DNA of 64,000 bases from Blastocatellia bacterium. GTDB taxonomy: Bacteria > Acidobacteriota > Blastocatellia > Pyrinomonadales > Pyrinomonadaceae. Made by a program: the position numbers and the translations under genes. The stretch's first letter is position 1. Each line of letters opens with the position of its first letter. The DNA lies in NCBI GenBank assembly GCA_003168335.1, contig PMSM01000002.1, forward strand, positions 372,001 to 436,000. Direction: 5' to 3'. Shown piece after piece: positions 16,595-26,150 of the stretch. The notes below the pieces were generated by a model that saw only the letters and a list, made by a program, of their open reading frames with translations, was not told the DNA's origin and ran no database searches.

Positions 16595-18751
16595 ATGTCT
16601 ACTGAGATAGAAACTGATATCGAACCAATGACCTCACCGCGACCGCGTATGCTGCCGCCGCCGCTGCAACCTCTGCAGGCTCTATCGTGGAATTACTGGT
16701 GGAGTTGGGCTCCGGACGGCAATGAAGTGTTTCGCGATCTCGATCCGGCACTCTGGCAGCAGTGCGAGCAAAATCCACGCACGCTGTTGGCGCAGATTTC
16801 CGATCTAAGACTGGCGCAGGTGGCCGCCGATCCGGCTTTCGCCGATCGAGTCCAACGTCTGTCGGCAAAGTTCAGCGCTTACCTGAGCGACACGGGCCCG
16901 TGGCCCAAGCTGCAACTTGCCCCTCGAATCACCCCGGAGAATCCAGTCGCATATTTCTGCGCTGAGTTCGGCATACACAACTCTCTACCGCTTTATTCAG
17001 GTGGGCTCGGAATCCTGGCCGGCGATCATTTGAAGTCGGCGAGTGATTTGAACTTGCCTCTGGTCGCGGTCGGTTTGTTCTATCGCTTTGGTTATTTCCG
17101 GCAACGCCTGCGCCGCGACGGGTGGCAGGAAGAGATCTATCGAGAAAATCACTCAGACGAGCTGGCGTTGCACCTCGTTAACGACGCTGAAGAGAGCCCG
17201 CGGCTGATCGAAGTCGTCATGCGCGGCAGAGTTGTCCGCGCCCAGGTGTGGCGGGCGGACGTTGGCCGCGTGCGGCTTTACCTGTTGGATACAAACGTAG
17301 CTGAGAACGATCCGACCGACCGCCTGGTGACGGGACATCTTTACGGCGGCGATCGCGAAACGCGCCTGGTGCAGGAGATGATGCTGGGGATTGGCGGCTC
17401 GCGTTTGCTGCAAGAACTGGGAATTGATCCGGGAGTCTTTCATCTCAACGAAGGGCATTCGGCCTTTCTTACGCTCGACCTAGCGCGAGAGTTGATCGAA
17501 CGCGAGGGCCTGAGTTTTGCTGCAGCCGCAGACCGCGTGCGCGAGCGTTGTGTGTTCACCACGCACACTCCGGTAGCGGCCGGGCATGATGAATTCGAGG
17601 CGGCGCTGGTGCAGAAGTGTTTTGGTGATTGGCCGGAAACTGCTTTGGGACTAGCGCGCGAAGAGTTTCTAAAATTGGGCCGCGGGAATGGCGATGCGAA
17701 CGGGTCGTTTGGATTGACGCCGCTGGCCCTGCGCATGTGCCGTTCGACCAATGGCGTTAGTCGAAAGCACGGCGAAGTCTCGCGCGAGCTCTGGCGGAAG
17801 ATGTGGCCCGATCTCAGCGCCGGCGATGTGCCCATCACATCGATTACGAATGGCGTGCATCCGTCGACCTGGGTGGCCCCGTTGCTGCGCCGCCTTTATG
17901 AACAACGCGTCGGCGCAGATTGGATCGAGAGGGCCCGGGACGCAAACGTCTGGGCCTACGGCGTGGAAAGGATTTCGGACGAGGAGCTGTGGCAGGCGCA
18001 TTCGCTGTTGAAGCAGCGACTGGTCGCCTATGTTCGCGACCATTCGTTTGACGCCCGCCTGGCTCGCGGGGAAAACGAAGACTACATCGAAGCAGCGCGG
18101 ACGATGTTCGATCCACAGATTCTGACAATCGGTTTCGCCCGGCGCGTGGCCGGTTACAAGCGTTGGGATTTGCTGCTGAGTGATCCTGAACAGCTGACGA
18201 AACTCATCAACGATCCTGACCGTCCGATCCAATTTGTCTTCGCGGGTAAGGCCCACCCGCAGGATCAGGAAGCGAAGCCAGTACTGCAAAAACTTATCGA
18301 ATGGCAGCGCGACAGTTCGGTGCGTCATCGAGTGGCATTCATTGAAGACTATGATCAGGAAACTGCGCGACAGTTAGTGCAGGCGGTCGACGTGTGGATG
18401 AACGTACCGCGCCGGCCCATGGAAGCATCGGGCACCAGCGGGCAAAAAGTTGCGATTAATGGCGGCTTGAATTTTTCCGTGCTCGATGGCTGGTGGCTCG
18501 AAGCCTACGACGGCGATAACGGGTTTGCGATTGGAGACCTGAGCGAGTTAACCGATGAAGAAGCTGATCGTCGCGAGGCTGAATCGATGTACACGATCCT
18601 CACTGAGGAAGTTGCGGCCCGCTACTACGACCACGATGATGGAGCTATACCGCGTCGCTGGGTCGCGATGATGAAACGATCGATGCAGACTCTCGTGCCG
18701 CTTTTTAGCAGCGATCGAATGGTGGCCGAGTATGCCGAACGAATCTATTGA
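16595..18751 (+). CDS. glgP: Alpha-glucan (glycogen) phosphorylase, GT35
   Basis: 718 residues of the shorter bacterial alpha-glucan phosphorylase type with a DUF3417 N-domain (LQPLQALSWNYWWSWAPDGNEVFRDLDP). It phosphorolyses alpha-1,4-glucans to glucose 1-phosphate. Family marks include YFCAEFGIHNSLPLYSGGLGILAGDHLKSASDLNLPLVAVGLFY, HLNEGHSAF, VFTTHTPVAAGHD, ITNGVHPSTW, GFARRVAGYKRW and the PLP-binding loop EASGTSGQKVAING, with the Schiff-base Lys at about K618. The regulatory sites of eukaryotic enzymes are missing, as usual here. The last 20 bases overlap the CPBP gene. No other glycogen genes are nearby. Confidence 0.96.
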   Translation: MSTEIETDIEPMTSPRPRMLPPPLQPLQALSWNYWWSWAPDGNEVFRDLDPALWQQCEQNPRTLLAQISDLRLAQVAADPAFADRVQRLSAKFSAYLSDTGPWPKLQLAPRITPENPVAYFCAEFGIHNSLPLYSGGLGILAGDHLKSASDLNLPLVAVGLFYRFGYFRQRLRRDGWQEEIYRENHSDELALHLVNDAEESPRLIEVVMRGRVVRAQVWRADVGRVRLYLLDTNVAENDPTDRLVTGHLYGGDRETRLVQEMMLGIGGSRLLQELGIDPGVFHLNEGHSAFLTLDLARELIEREGLSFAAAADRVRERCVFTTHTPVAAGHDEFEAALVQKCFGDWPETALGLAREEFLKLGRGNGDANGSFGLTPLALRMCRSTNGVSRKHGEVSRELWRKMWPDLSAGDVPITSITNGVHPSTWVAPLLRRLYEQRVGADWIERARDANVWAYGVERISDEELWQAHSLLKQRLVAYVRDHSFDARLARGENEDYIEAARTMFDPQILTIGFARRVAGYKRWDLLLSDPEQLTKLINDPDRPIQFVFAGKAHPQDQEAKPVLQKLIEWQRDSSVRHRVAFIEDYDQETARQLVQAVDVWMNVPRRPMEASGTSGQKVAINGGLNFSVLDGWWLEAYDGDNGFAIGDLSELTDEEADRREAESMYTILTEEVAARYYDHDDGAIPRRWVAMMKRSMQTLVPLFSSDRMVAEYAERIY

Positions 18752-19544
18752 CCGTATTTCTAGTGAACAGCCGCAGCGGTTCCCCTGGCGGGTTCTGTGG
18801 TTCCTCCTGATTGCATCTCTTCTCAGCGCCGCGGCGGCGATCCCGTTTGTTTTCGATGTCTTTCGTCCTCTGATTGAGAACTCACCGCCAATCTCGATCC
18901 CGCTTCCACTTCTCGTGGCAATTGGCGTCGCTCAAAATCTTCTGCTGCTTAGTGTGATTATTGGCGTTGGTCTCTTGCTGGCGCGAAAGCTGGGCCTCGG
19001 TGCGCCTTTGCTTGAGAGCTGGCTTTATCGCGAAGACTCGCCGGCGAGCGTGCGAGATTCGTTAAAGTCAGGCGTCCTGGTCGGAGTGGGCGTCGGCATC
19101 ATCTTAGTGCTGGTGATGCTTGTCTTCGCGACGCTCATGCCCGAGCTGCCTTTCGTAAAGGCTGCGCAGGCTCCCATCTGGAAGCGGCTGCTCGTCTGTT
19201 TTTACGGAGGCGTGGACGAAGAAGTTTTGACGCGGCTGTTTCTGCTGACTTTATTTGCGTGGTTGGGTGTCAGGCTTTTTCAGAAGCAGAAGGCGCGGTT
19301 ATCAACGACGACTTTCTGGATCGCGAATCTAATGACCGCGGTTCTTTTTGGGCTAGGTCATCTGCCGGCAGCGTCGCGAATCATGCATATTACGCCTGAA
19401 GTCGTCATCCTCGCTTTGGCGTTGAATGGCATCGCCGCAGTTTCGTTTGGCTACCTTTATTGGAAGCGAGGTCTGGAAGCTGCGATGATCGCCCACTTCT
19501 GCGCTGACTTTATGCTGTATGTGGTTGGCGTTACGTTGCTGTGA
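18732..19544 (+). CDS. CPBP-family intramembrane glutamic protease
   Basis: 270 residues and about seven hydrophobic segments. The CPBP (CaaX protease/bacteriocin-processing, Abi) motifs are present: EEVLTR (E163-E164, R168) in the first motif, FGLGH (H210) in the second, and a third near NGIAAVSFGYLYWKRGLEAAMIAHFCADF with its H and D. These residues form the membrane active site in Rce1-like enzymes. It overlaps the end of glgP by 20 bases in another frame, so its ribosome entry lies inside the phosphorylase coding region and translation is probably coupled. A link with glycogen use is not obvious. The substrate is unknown. Confidence 0.9.
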   Translation: MPNESIDRISSEQPQRFPWRVLWFLLIASLLSAAAAIPFVFDVFRPLIENSPPISIPLPLLVAIGVAQNLLLLSVIIGVGLLLARKLGLGAPLLESWLYREDSPASVRDSLKSGVLVGVGVGIILVLVMLVFATLMPELPFVKAAQAPIWKRLLVCFYGGVDEEVLTRLFLLTLFAWLGVRLFQKQKARLSTTTFWIANLMTAVLFGLGHLPAASRIMHITPEVVILALALNGIAAVSFGYLYWKRGLEAAMIAHFCADFMLYVVGVTLL

Positions 19545-19565
19545 AGCAATCTTCCGCTTGGACCA

Positions 19566-19640
19566 GGAACGATCCACGAAGTCACACTAAGCCGCACGAA
19601 CCCCCAATTCTGCTTCGTGTTTTTCGTGGATCGTTTTTGG
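19566..19640. repeat. Palindromic element, GATCCACGAA family
   Basis: AACGATCCACGAAGTCACAC on the left pairs imperfectly with GTGTTTTTCGTGGATCGTTT on the right. It lies right after the CPBP stop codon and may serve as terminator between this gene and the kinase operon. Confidence 0.7.
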
Positions 19641-19719
19641 CTTCTGAGCCGCAATCTCCCAAGTCAAGGCACGACCTCCTATTGGCTCCTATCGGTCGAT
19701 TGAGTAAACTAACTCCCGC

Positions 19720-21756
19720 ATGAAGTACTGCACGACTTGCAACGAAAAATTTGATGACAGCCTGAGCTTCTGCCCCACCGACGGCGAGGTCCTGGAAGAA
19801 GATTCGTCGGCGCTGATCGGCAATGTGCTGGACGGTCAGTACCAGATCGAGGCCTTGCTGGGAAAAGGTGGCATGGGCGCGGTTTATCGCGCGCGGCACA
19901 TTCTGCTCGGCGATCGGGTGGCGATCAAGTTGCTGCCGCCGGAAATGCGCAGCAACACTGAATGGCTGCGCCGCTTTCAACGTGAAGGACAGGCTGCCCG
20001 CCGCTTTCGTCATCCCAACGCGGTCACGGTTTACGATCTCCGCACCTCAGCTGATGGCACGATCTATCTGGTCATGGAATATGTCGAGGGCAACACTCTC
20101 GACGCGGAACTGAGGAAACGGGGAAAGTTCACGCCGGCGGAAAGCGTGGCGGTGCTCGATCCGATCATGGGCGTACTCAACGCCGCGCATGCCATGGGCG
20201 TCGTGCATCGCGATCTCAAACCCGAGAACATAATGATCGGCAGAGCGAGCACCGGCGGCGAGCCGGTCGTGAAGTTGCTCGATTTGGGAATCGCCAAGTT
20301 GCGCGAAGTTGCCGGCGCTGAGAAGACAGGAAGTACGAACCTGACGATCGCCGGGCAGATGCTCGGCACTCCGTATTACATGTCGCCCGAACAGTGGGGC
20401 GAGTTGCCGGATGATAATAATTCTGAGATTGACGGACGGGCAGACATCTACAGCCTCGGCGTGGTGTTCTACGAACTGATTACCGGTCAGCGGCCGTTCA
20501 GTGGCGTAACGCTTTCAGAGCTGCGCCGCCAACACGTCAGTATCACACCGCCGTTGCTGCGCGAAGTTGACGCCGGCGTCCCGGAAGGTTTTAGTCGCGC
20601 CATCGCGCGCGCGATCGCCAAGGATCGCAGCCAAAGACAGGCGACTGCCGGCGAACTGGAAAACGAGTTGCGGAGTGCTTTGGCCGCGGAAGGGATTGCA
20701 CCGTCAACTTCATTCACTTCGGCGATCCTGGATGGATCAGTTGCGTCCGGCTCTCGTCCGGACACGGCGCGCGGTCCGCTGACCGCGGCTGAACGGACGG
20801 CCGCGACTATGGTTGGCGAATCGGCGCCCACCGGAATTGGGGACTTTGCCGCTCCGCACAACGCGGTTCCGTCCGCTGATATTGCGAGCCAGGCGGCGAC
20901 CATGCCCACCGTGATGGCCAGTCCAAAGAAAATCGTCGAGCCGGCGTTCTCAGGTGGACCCCAGCCAACGATGGCGGTGTCCAGTCAACTTGGCGTCGTC
21001 GTGTCGCAGTCTTCCGCTCAGCCCCAGCGTCGCTCATCGCTTCCTTTCGTCGCGGTGGGCATCGTGGTCCTGCTACTGATAGTCGGCGCGGGCGGTTACG
21101 CGTTAATTCATTTCATGGGGACCAGCCCGAATAGCAGTGCTGCGCGAACTGATCCGTCAAACGGCAATAATGGAACGAGTGGAACCGACCTGGCCGCAGG
21201 CGGGCACGAAATTGGTCGTTACTGGCTCGAGGTGAACTCCTCGAATAAGTCCGATGCGATTCGCGCGGGCGAGTCGTTGTCGATGGATTCAGGTCAGCAG
21301 TTCAAGTTTCATTTCTCGCCGAGTGAAAACGGCTATTTCTACATCATCGGGCCGGGCAACAAGAATGTGCCGACAACTTTTCTGACGGCCAAACCGGCCG
21401 CGGACTTCGGGGTGAGGACCAACGAAGTTAAGAGCGGTCAGGATTTCGCTTTTCCCGCCGAGACCAGCAAGAGCACAAACTGGCTCAATCTCGATAAGAC
21501 TGCCGGAACCGACGAGTTCACGATGATCTTCTCAACCAAACCATTGGACGCCCCCGATTTTCTGAGTAGCCCGGCATTGCACGAACTCACTCAGGATGAG
21601 CAGAAGCAACTGGATGCTGTTCGCGAGCAGTTCAAAGCGAACTCGGTAGGCGCCGAGGTCATCAAAACCGGCGCGTCGCCGTTCGTTTCGGTCAAAGTGC
21701 CGCAAAATGCAGAAGGGACGCCCGTCATATTCAAGGTACGACTTGAACACAAGTGA
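19720..21756 (+). CDS. Ser/Thr protein kinase with N-terminal zinc ribbon and C-terminal DUF4384-like domain
   Basis: 678 residues. Residues 4-18 form a C-x2-C...C zinc-ribbon-like start (CTTCNEKFDDSLSFCPTDG). The Pkn2-type kinase domain runs ~40-320: glycine loop GKGGMGAVY (48-56), VAIK (K70), HRDLKPEN (163-170), DLG (188-190, in place of DFG), SPEQWG and DIYSLGVVFYELITGQRPF. A low-complexity linker (330-437) leads to one membrane helix (~440-465). The outer part (~497-678) resembles DUF4384: GQQFKFHFSPSENGYFYIIG and a late FTMIFSTKPLD. It is probably an inner-membrane receptor kinase sensing something outside and phosphorylating cytoplasmic targets. It leads the plus arm of the kinase-protease locus; the next gene starts 28 bases on. 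Confidence 0.94.
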   Translation: MKYCTTCNEKFDDSLSFCPTDGEVLEEDSSALIGNVLDGQYQIEALLGKGGMGAVYRARHILLGDRVAIKLLPPEMRSNTEWLRRFQREGQAARRFRHPNAVTVYDLRTSADGTIYLVMEYVEGNTLDAELRKRGKFTPAESVAVLDPIMGVLNAAHAMGVVHRDLKPENIMIGRASTGGEPVVKLLDLGIAKLREVAGAEKTGSTNLTIAGQMLGTPYYMSPEQWGELPDDNNSEIDGRADIYSLGVVFYELITGQRPFSGVTLSELRRQHVSITPPLLREVDAGVPEGFSRAIARAIAKDRSQRQATAGELENELRSALAAEGIAPSTSFTSAILDGSVASGSRPDTARGPLTAAERTAATMVGESAPTGIGDFAAPHNAVPSADIASQAATMPTVMASPKKIVEPAFSGGPQPTMAVSSQLGVVVSQSSAQPQRRSSLPFVAVGIVVLLLIVGAGGYALIHFMGTSPNSSAARTDPSNGNNGTSGTDLAAGGHEIGRYWLEVNSSNKSDAIRAGESLSMDSGQQFKFHFSPSENGYFYIIGPGNKNVPTTFLTAKPAADFGVRTNEVKSGQDFAFPAETSKSTNWLNLDKTAGTDEFTMIFSTKPLDAPDFLSSPALHELTQDEQKQLDAVREQFKANSVGAEVIKTGASPFVSVKVPQNAEGTPVIFKVRLEHK

Positions 21757-21784
21757 CATGGGAGCTATTCGGAGGAACCCCAAA

Positions 21785-22690
21785 ATGAAATCGAAAAGTC
21801 TTATCATGTTGTTAGCGATCGTTGCTTTCACCTGCGGCCTTTTGATAGTCAACGCGCAAGAGCCTGACGATGAAGTCCGGGGCGCGTTTCTCAGCTCGCG
21901 ACCAAAGACGACGAACTCGAACGCAACGCGCAGACGAAGGCCGCCGCGCAACTCGAACAGCAATGCGTCGTCAAACACATCCACTAACACGAATACAGGT
22001 AAGCCGGCCAACGCGAACCTTACCTCTAACCGAAATAGCTCTGCGATGAATGGGCGGGCGCAGGCCATCGGTCTCGGTTACACGCTCTTCATGCGCGACC
22101 CGAATGGCCGCAGCGTACGCGTCGAGCCGGGGCACGAATTCCACAACGGCGATCGCGTGCGGATCTCGCTCGAGCCAAATGTTGACGGCTATCTCTACGT
22201 CTTTCATACCGAGGGCGATGGTCCGCCGGAGATGATTTATCCCGACAGGCGGCTTGACGCCGGAGAAAACTGGATAGAAGCGCACGTGCCGCTCGAAGTT
22301 CCTTCCAGCGAAGAGAGTGACCAGCGTTTCCACTGGTTCGTATTCGATGCCAACCCGGCCAACGAACACCTCTACATTGTCGTCACGCGCGAACCTTTGA
22401 ATTCAGTTCCGGCTGGCGCCGAACTGGTTAGTCTCTGTCTGGCGAACAAGGACAAGTGTCCCTGGCATCCATCCGCCGAAGTTTGGGCGCAAATCCAGGA
22501 CGCAACCAAAGCGGAGGTAAAGGTCGTCACCAGCAAGACGTTCGGCCAGTCCCAAACTGACACTGAGAAGGTGGCTACGACGCGAGGCCTGGGCCTGGAC
22601 AAGAGCGCACCGGAACCAGCCGTGATTCGGATGAACGCCGCCACGAATACACCAGTGCTGGTAACGGTTTTGGATCTGATTCATAAGTAA
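21785..22690 (+). CDS. Exported DUF4384 protein
   Basis: 301 residues from the ATG at 21785, which has GGAGGA nine bases upstream and opens a clear signal peptide (SLIMLLAIVAFTCGLLIVNAQ). A linker rich in N, T and S (~35-95) precedes a DUF4384 domain: GYTLFMRDPNGRSVRVEPGHEFHNGDRVRISLEPNVDGYLYVFH, then PPEMIYPDRR and LYIVVTREPLNSVP. The DRVRISLEPNVDGYLYV line matches those in both kinases and in the minus-arm DUF4384 gene. The role of DUF4384 is unknown. From its place it may be an exported partner or ligand-binding unit for the kinase's outer domain. Confidence 0.88.
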   Translation: MKSKSLIMLLAIVAFTCGLLIVNAQEPDDEVRGAFLSSRPKTTNSNATRRRRPPRNSNSNASSNTSTNTNTGKPANANLTSNRNSSAMNGRAQAIGLGYTLFMRDPNGRSVRVEPGHEFHNGDRVRISLEPNVDGYLYVFHTEGDGPPEMIYPDRRLDAGENWIEAHVPLEVPSSEESDQRFHWFVFDANPANEHLYIVVTREPLNSVPAGAELVSLCLANKDKCPWHPSAEVWAQIQDATKAEVKVVTSKTFGQSQTDTEKVATTRGLGLDKSAPEPAVIRMNAATNTPVLVTVLDLIHK

Positions 22691-22751
22691 AGCGGCAAAG
22701 CCGCTGTTTCCGCTAGTCCTGCTTAGGCCCACCAGGCCGGAGAGTGAAGTA

Positions 22752-25604
22752 ATGAAATTGAGAAGTTCGATTACGGTGTTGGTGATAGGTTGTTCTTTGA
22801 CGTTCATATCCTCGCGGCTTTTTTCAAACGCGGCAGGTGCGCCTCCTCGAACTCTCATTCAGCCGCAATCCGACCCCGGCACCTCTCTCGATCGTGGTCG
22901 CGCAATGCTCAGACAAGGCCATGCAGATCAGGCGCTCGGCTATCTTGAAACGGCGCTCAATGCTTACACCCAGTCAAACAACTCTCGCGGCATTGCCGCC
23001 ACCGAGGACGCCCTCGGTGATCTCTACATGATCCAGGGCCAGTACAAGGTGGCCCTCGATCACTATCAGAAAGCTTATCAGTCGTTCGTGACCGCGCGCG
23101 GCAAGGATGAATCCGGTCAGGCCGCGGCCAACACCGTCGCCAGCCGGGCCGGATCCACGGCGAGCGCCGCGACGGAAACCGCAGGCAGCGCCGTCGACAA
23201 CGGTTTTAACGCGAACCTGATGCTCGCCAAGATTGGCGATACGAATTACCGTCTGGGCCAAATCTCAGAAGCGAGTACGGCTTACCTGACGATGAACGTC
23301 AAGAAGCCCGAGAGCGCGGCCACGAAAGCCACGCGCCGGTTGGGCGGGCTGGGCGGCATCGTCGGCAGCATCTCGACGGGGAATGTCAGCATCGCGACCC
23401 CGACCAGCTCGGCAATTGGTTTACTCGAAACGAAGAAAGAGTTCGATGAATATCGCGTGGCGATCGTTTATATGACCTACGAGCTGGGCACTGGACGGCT
23501 GGCCTTCGCGAATAACGATCTCGAAACCGCCCGCAAACATTTTCAAAACGCGCTTGATGCCGGCGGCGGAGCGTTGCCGGTGGTGGCGAATCTGGGCCAG
23601 ACGCGTCGCTTCCGCACGGCCGCGCGCACCAGCCTCGGCGACGTCGCACTGCGCGAGGGTCGTTACAAGGATGCGGCGAAAATGTTTACCGACGCCGCGA
23701 CCGGAGCGCAAAAGGACAATCGCCTCGATCTGATGTGGCCGGCGAAACGTGGTTTGGGCCGCAGCCTCTGGTTACAGGCCGGACAGGATCCGAAAGGCGG
23801 GAAGCTGCGTGAAGATGCCCTGGACGCGTATCGCGAAGCGCTGAAGACGGTCGAAACGATTCGCGCCGGCAGTTTGCGCGCGGACGAATCGCGCTCGACG
23901 TTTTTGGCTACGACCAAAGACGTCTATGACGAAGCGGCCAGCGCCTTCGCCGAGATGGCTTTGCTGAATTCGCCTTCCGGCGGAGCGCTGAGCGGCAAAG
24001 CGCTCGATTACGCGGCCGAGTCTTTCAGAATCACCGAAGCCGGACGCGCGCGATCGCTTTTGGACATGTTGGGCGAGGTGAACGCGCAAATCACCGAAGG
24101 CGTGCCGGCGGATCTGCTCAAGCGCAAACAGGACAATCTCGATCGCCAGCAGGAAATTGCGGAGCAGCTTACCGGCATCAGCCTCTCCGGCGATCAAAAA
24201 CAGAAGCCCTCTCAGCTCGAAGGAGATCTGGACAAACTCCAGACGGAATCCGACGACATCGAGAATCAAATTCGCACCGCCAGTCCGCGTTATGCCGCGC
24301 TAACGGGGGCGCAGCCACAGTCGCTCGTCGACGTACAGCAAAAGGTGCTTGACGATGGCACGGTGCTGCTGGAATACAGTCTTGGTAATGACAGTTCGTA
24401 CTTGTTCGCGGTAAGCCGATCCAGCGTTTCGCTTTTCAAACTGGCACCTCGGTCAAATTTGAACAAGCTGGCCACGGATTTTCGCGCGCAGTTGATTCCG
24501 CCAAAGTTGCAGCGACGGATTGTCGGCATCGACGTGGCGGCTGATCAACAGCGCGGACTCGGGTTGGTCGAAGGTCCGGCGGAAAATCTGGGCGCCTTCA
24601 TTAACGCATCGAGTGCGCTTTACCAGGCGGCAGTCGCGCCGGCCGCAAGCATTCTGGGGGACAAGCGTCTGCTGTTCGTCACCGATGGCGCGCTGAATTA
24701 CGTGCCGTTCGAAGCCCTGATCAAAACGAGCGACGGTGCTGACTATGCCTCGCTTAGCTATCTGATCAAGACGAACGAAATTGTTTACGCCCCGTCGGCT
24801 TCAGTCATTGCCGCCATCCGGCAGCAGCGGGGCAGTAGCTCGACCGGCTCAGCTAAGAACCTGCTGCTGGTTGCCGATCCGGTTTTCAATACGGACGACC
24901 CTCGGTTGAAAGGCAACAGCGCTGTGCAGACTTCCGGCGAAGCGCGGGGCCTGGGTCTCGGGCTTGAGAGCGCAATCAATGATGTTACCGATTCGCCTGC
25001 GCCGGCCGGCGGTTTGCGTCTGGCGCGTTTGGTGGGCACGCGCGTCGAAGCGGAAGAGATTGGCAAGATCGCAAAGGCAGGCGGCGTCCAGACTGATCTC
25101 TGGATCGATCTGAATGCCAGCGAAGACAACGTCCGCAGCCGCGATATGACGAACTATCGCGTCATACATATCGCCACACATGGTCTTTTGGACGCGCAGC
25201 GGCCGCAGTTCACCGGAGTGGTGCTGTCTCTGGTCGGTAACAAGAACTCGGACGGTTTTCTGCGCACCGACGAAATTTTCAATCTGCGGATGAACCCGTC
25301 GCTAGTGATGCTTTCCGCGTGCGAGACGGGACTGGGAAAAGAGAAGCGCGGCGAAGGCGTGATCGGTTTGACGCGCGCCTTCATGTACGCGGGCGCTCCC
25401 ACGGTTGGCGTCACGCTGTGGTCGGTAGCGGACAAGTCGACTGCCGAACTGATGACCGACTTTTACCGGCGCTTCCTCAGTTCGGACAAACCCGCCGCCG
25501 CATCGGGCTCGATGCGGGACGCGCAGCTCGCCATGATCTCAGGCAAGAAATACAGCGCGCCGTTTTACTGGGCGCCGTTTGTTTTGGTGGGTGAGTGGCG
25601 GTGA
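22752..25604 (+). CDS. Exported TPR-CHAT caspase-like protease
   Basis: 950 residues, with GGAGAG before the ATG and an N-terminal signal or anchor (ITVLVIGCSLTFISSRLFS). TPR-like repeats at ~45-120 (AMLRQGHADQALGYLETALNAY; LGDLYMIQGQYKVALDHYQKAYQ) and again at ~230-330 precede a helical spacer and a C-terminal CHAT domain from ~600. The caspase-clan dyad is visible: His810 in HIATHG and Cys857 in LSACETG, followed by GVIGLTRAFMYAGAPTVGVTLWSVAD and PFYWAPFVLVGEW. CHAT proteases cleave protein targets, as in Craspase/TPR-CHAT and separase-like systems. The target here is unknown. Last gene of the plus arm, stopping 26 bases before the converging hicA remnant. Confidence 0.93.
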   Translation: MKLRSSITVLVIGCSLTFISSRLFSNAAGAPPRTLIQPQSDPGTSLDRGRAMLRQGHADQALGYLETALNAYTQSNNSRGIAATEDALGDLYMIQGQYKVALDHYQKAYQSFVTARGKDESGQAAANTVASRAGSTASAATETAGSAVDNGFNANLMLAKIGDTNYRLGQISEASTAYLTMNVKKPESAATKATRRLGGLGGIVGSISTGNVSIATPTSSAIGLLETKKEFDEYRVAIVYMTYELGTGRLAFANNDLETARKHFQNALDAGGGALPVVANLGQTRRFRTAARTSLGDVALREGRYKDAAKMFTDAATGAQKDNRLDLMWPAKRGLGRSLWLQAGQDPKGGKLREDALDAYREALKTVETIRAGSLRADESRSTFLATTKDVYDEAASAFAEMALLNSPSGGALSGKALDYAAESFRITEAGRARSLLDMLGEVNAQITEGVPADLLKRKQDNLDRQQEIAEQLTGISLSGDQKQKPSQLEGDLDKLQTESDDIENQIRTASPRYAALTGAQPQSLVDVQQKVLDDGTVLLEYSLGNDSSYLFAVSRSSVSLFKLAPRSNLNKLATDFRAQLIPPKLQRRIVGIDVAADQQRGLGLVEGPAENLGAFINASSALYQAAVAPAASILGDKRLLFVTDGALNYVPFEALIKTSDGADYASLSYLIKTNEIVYAPSASVIAAIRQQRGSSSTGSAKNLLLVADPVFNTDDPRLKGNSAVQTSGEARGLGLGLESAINDVTDSPAPAGGLRLARLVGTRVEAEEIGKIAKAGGVQTDLWIDLNASEDNVRSRDMTNYRVIHIATHGLLDAQRPQFTGVVLSLVGNKNSDGFLRTDEIFNLRMNPSLVMLSACETGLGKEKRGEGVIGLTRAFMYAGAPTVGVTLWSVADKSTAELMTDFYRRFLSSDKPAAASGSMRDAQLAMISGKKYSAPFYWAPFVLVGEWR

Positions 25605-25630
25605 GGCGTGTTCTTGTTCGATGCCAGGGC

Positions 25631-25841
25631 TTACAGATGGCCTAGAAACTCATCAACGCTCATTCCTGCCTGATCGATAATCGAGCGAAGTGTACCCGGC
25701 TTAATGTCAGTCGAATGATAAGGAACTGTCACTCGCATCGGACCTTTCACATAGGTCCGATGGCGATTTGCGCACCGTGAAGCCGGCACGTTCGAGTGCT
25801 CGTACGACTTGGCGAGGTTTCAGGAACTGGAGTTTCTTCAC
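25631..25841 (-). pseudogene. hicA: Frameshifted hicA toxin gene
   Basis: Starting at a GTG that overlaps the hicB stop (GTGA), the first frame reads VKKLQFLKPRQVVRALERAGFTVRKS and then runs to an early stop. The second part is in another frame, HRTYVKGPMRVTVPYHST..PGTLRSIIDQAGMSVDEFLGHL, ending at TAA 25631-25633. Together these make a typical ~70-residue HicA double-stranded RNA-binding-type mRNase, including the catalytic His region (SH/HR) and VTVPYH. The total span is 211 bases, 3n+1, and the break lies near 25761-25768, just where the GSH motif should be. Either the toxin is dead or a base is miscalled in the assembly. Confidence 0.82.
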
Positions 25842-26122
25842 GCGACTCTGACGCGAACTGGCGCGATAATCGTCTCATCAATCGGAATCTGCAAACCGTC
25901 TTCGATCAAACTCTCCAGATAACATGTGATGGCGTCTGCGGCCATCGCGCGCGCTTCGTCGAAGGTGTCCCCCTGAGTTACCACACAGGGTAACGCCGGG
26001 CAGGTGACCAAAAACCCGTCAGGATCATTCGGAGTGATGACGACCGTATAGGTGTATTGACCAATCCTAACAATAGCCTTGGGAGTACGACGAACTTTGC
26101 CTGGTTTAGTAGCTCTCTTCAT
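25838..26122 (-). CDS. hicB: HicB-type antitoxin
   Basis: 94 residues from the ATG at 26122; the longer open frame upstream runs antisense to the DUF4384 end and is not conserved-looking. The HicB partial-RNase-H fold is clear: YTVVITPNDPDGFLVTCPALPCVVTQGDTFDEARAMAADAITCYLESLIEDGLQIP. There is no C-terminal HTH/RHH DNA-binding domain, so this is the short HicB form. HicB proteins neutralise HicA mRNases. Here the order is antitoxin first, toxin second, and the toxin gene is frameshifted. It starts 28 bases after the minus-arm DUF4384 gene and may be co-transcribed with it. Confidence 0.9.
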   Translation of the reverse strand: MKRATKPGKVRRTPKAIVRIGQYTYTVVITPNDPDGFLVTCPALPCVVTQGDTFDEARAMAADAITCYLESLIEDGLQIPIDETIIAPVRVRVA

Positions 26123-26150
26123 GAGTGTTGAGTATGACAGCTCTCCCAGT

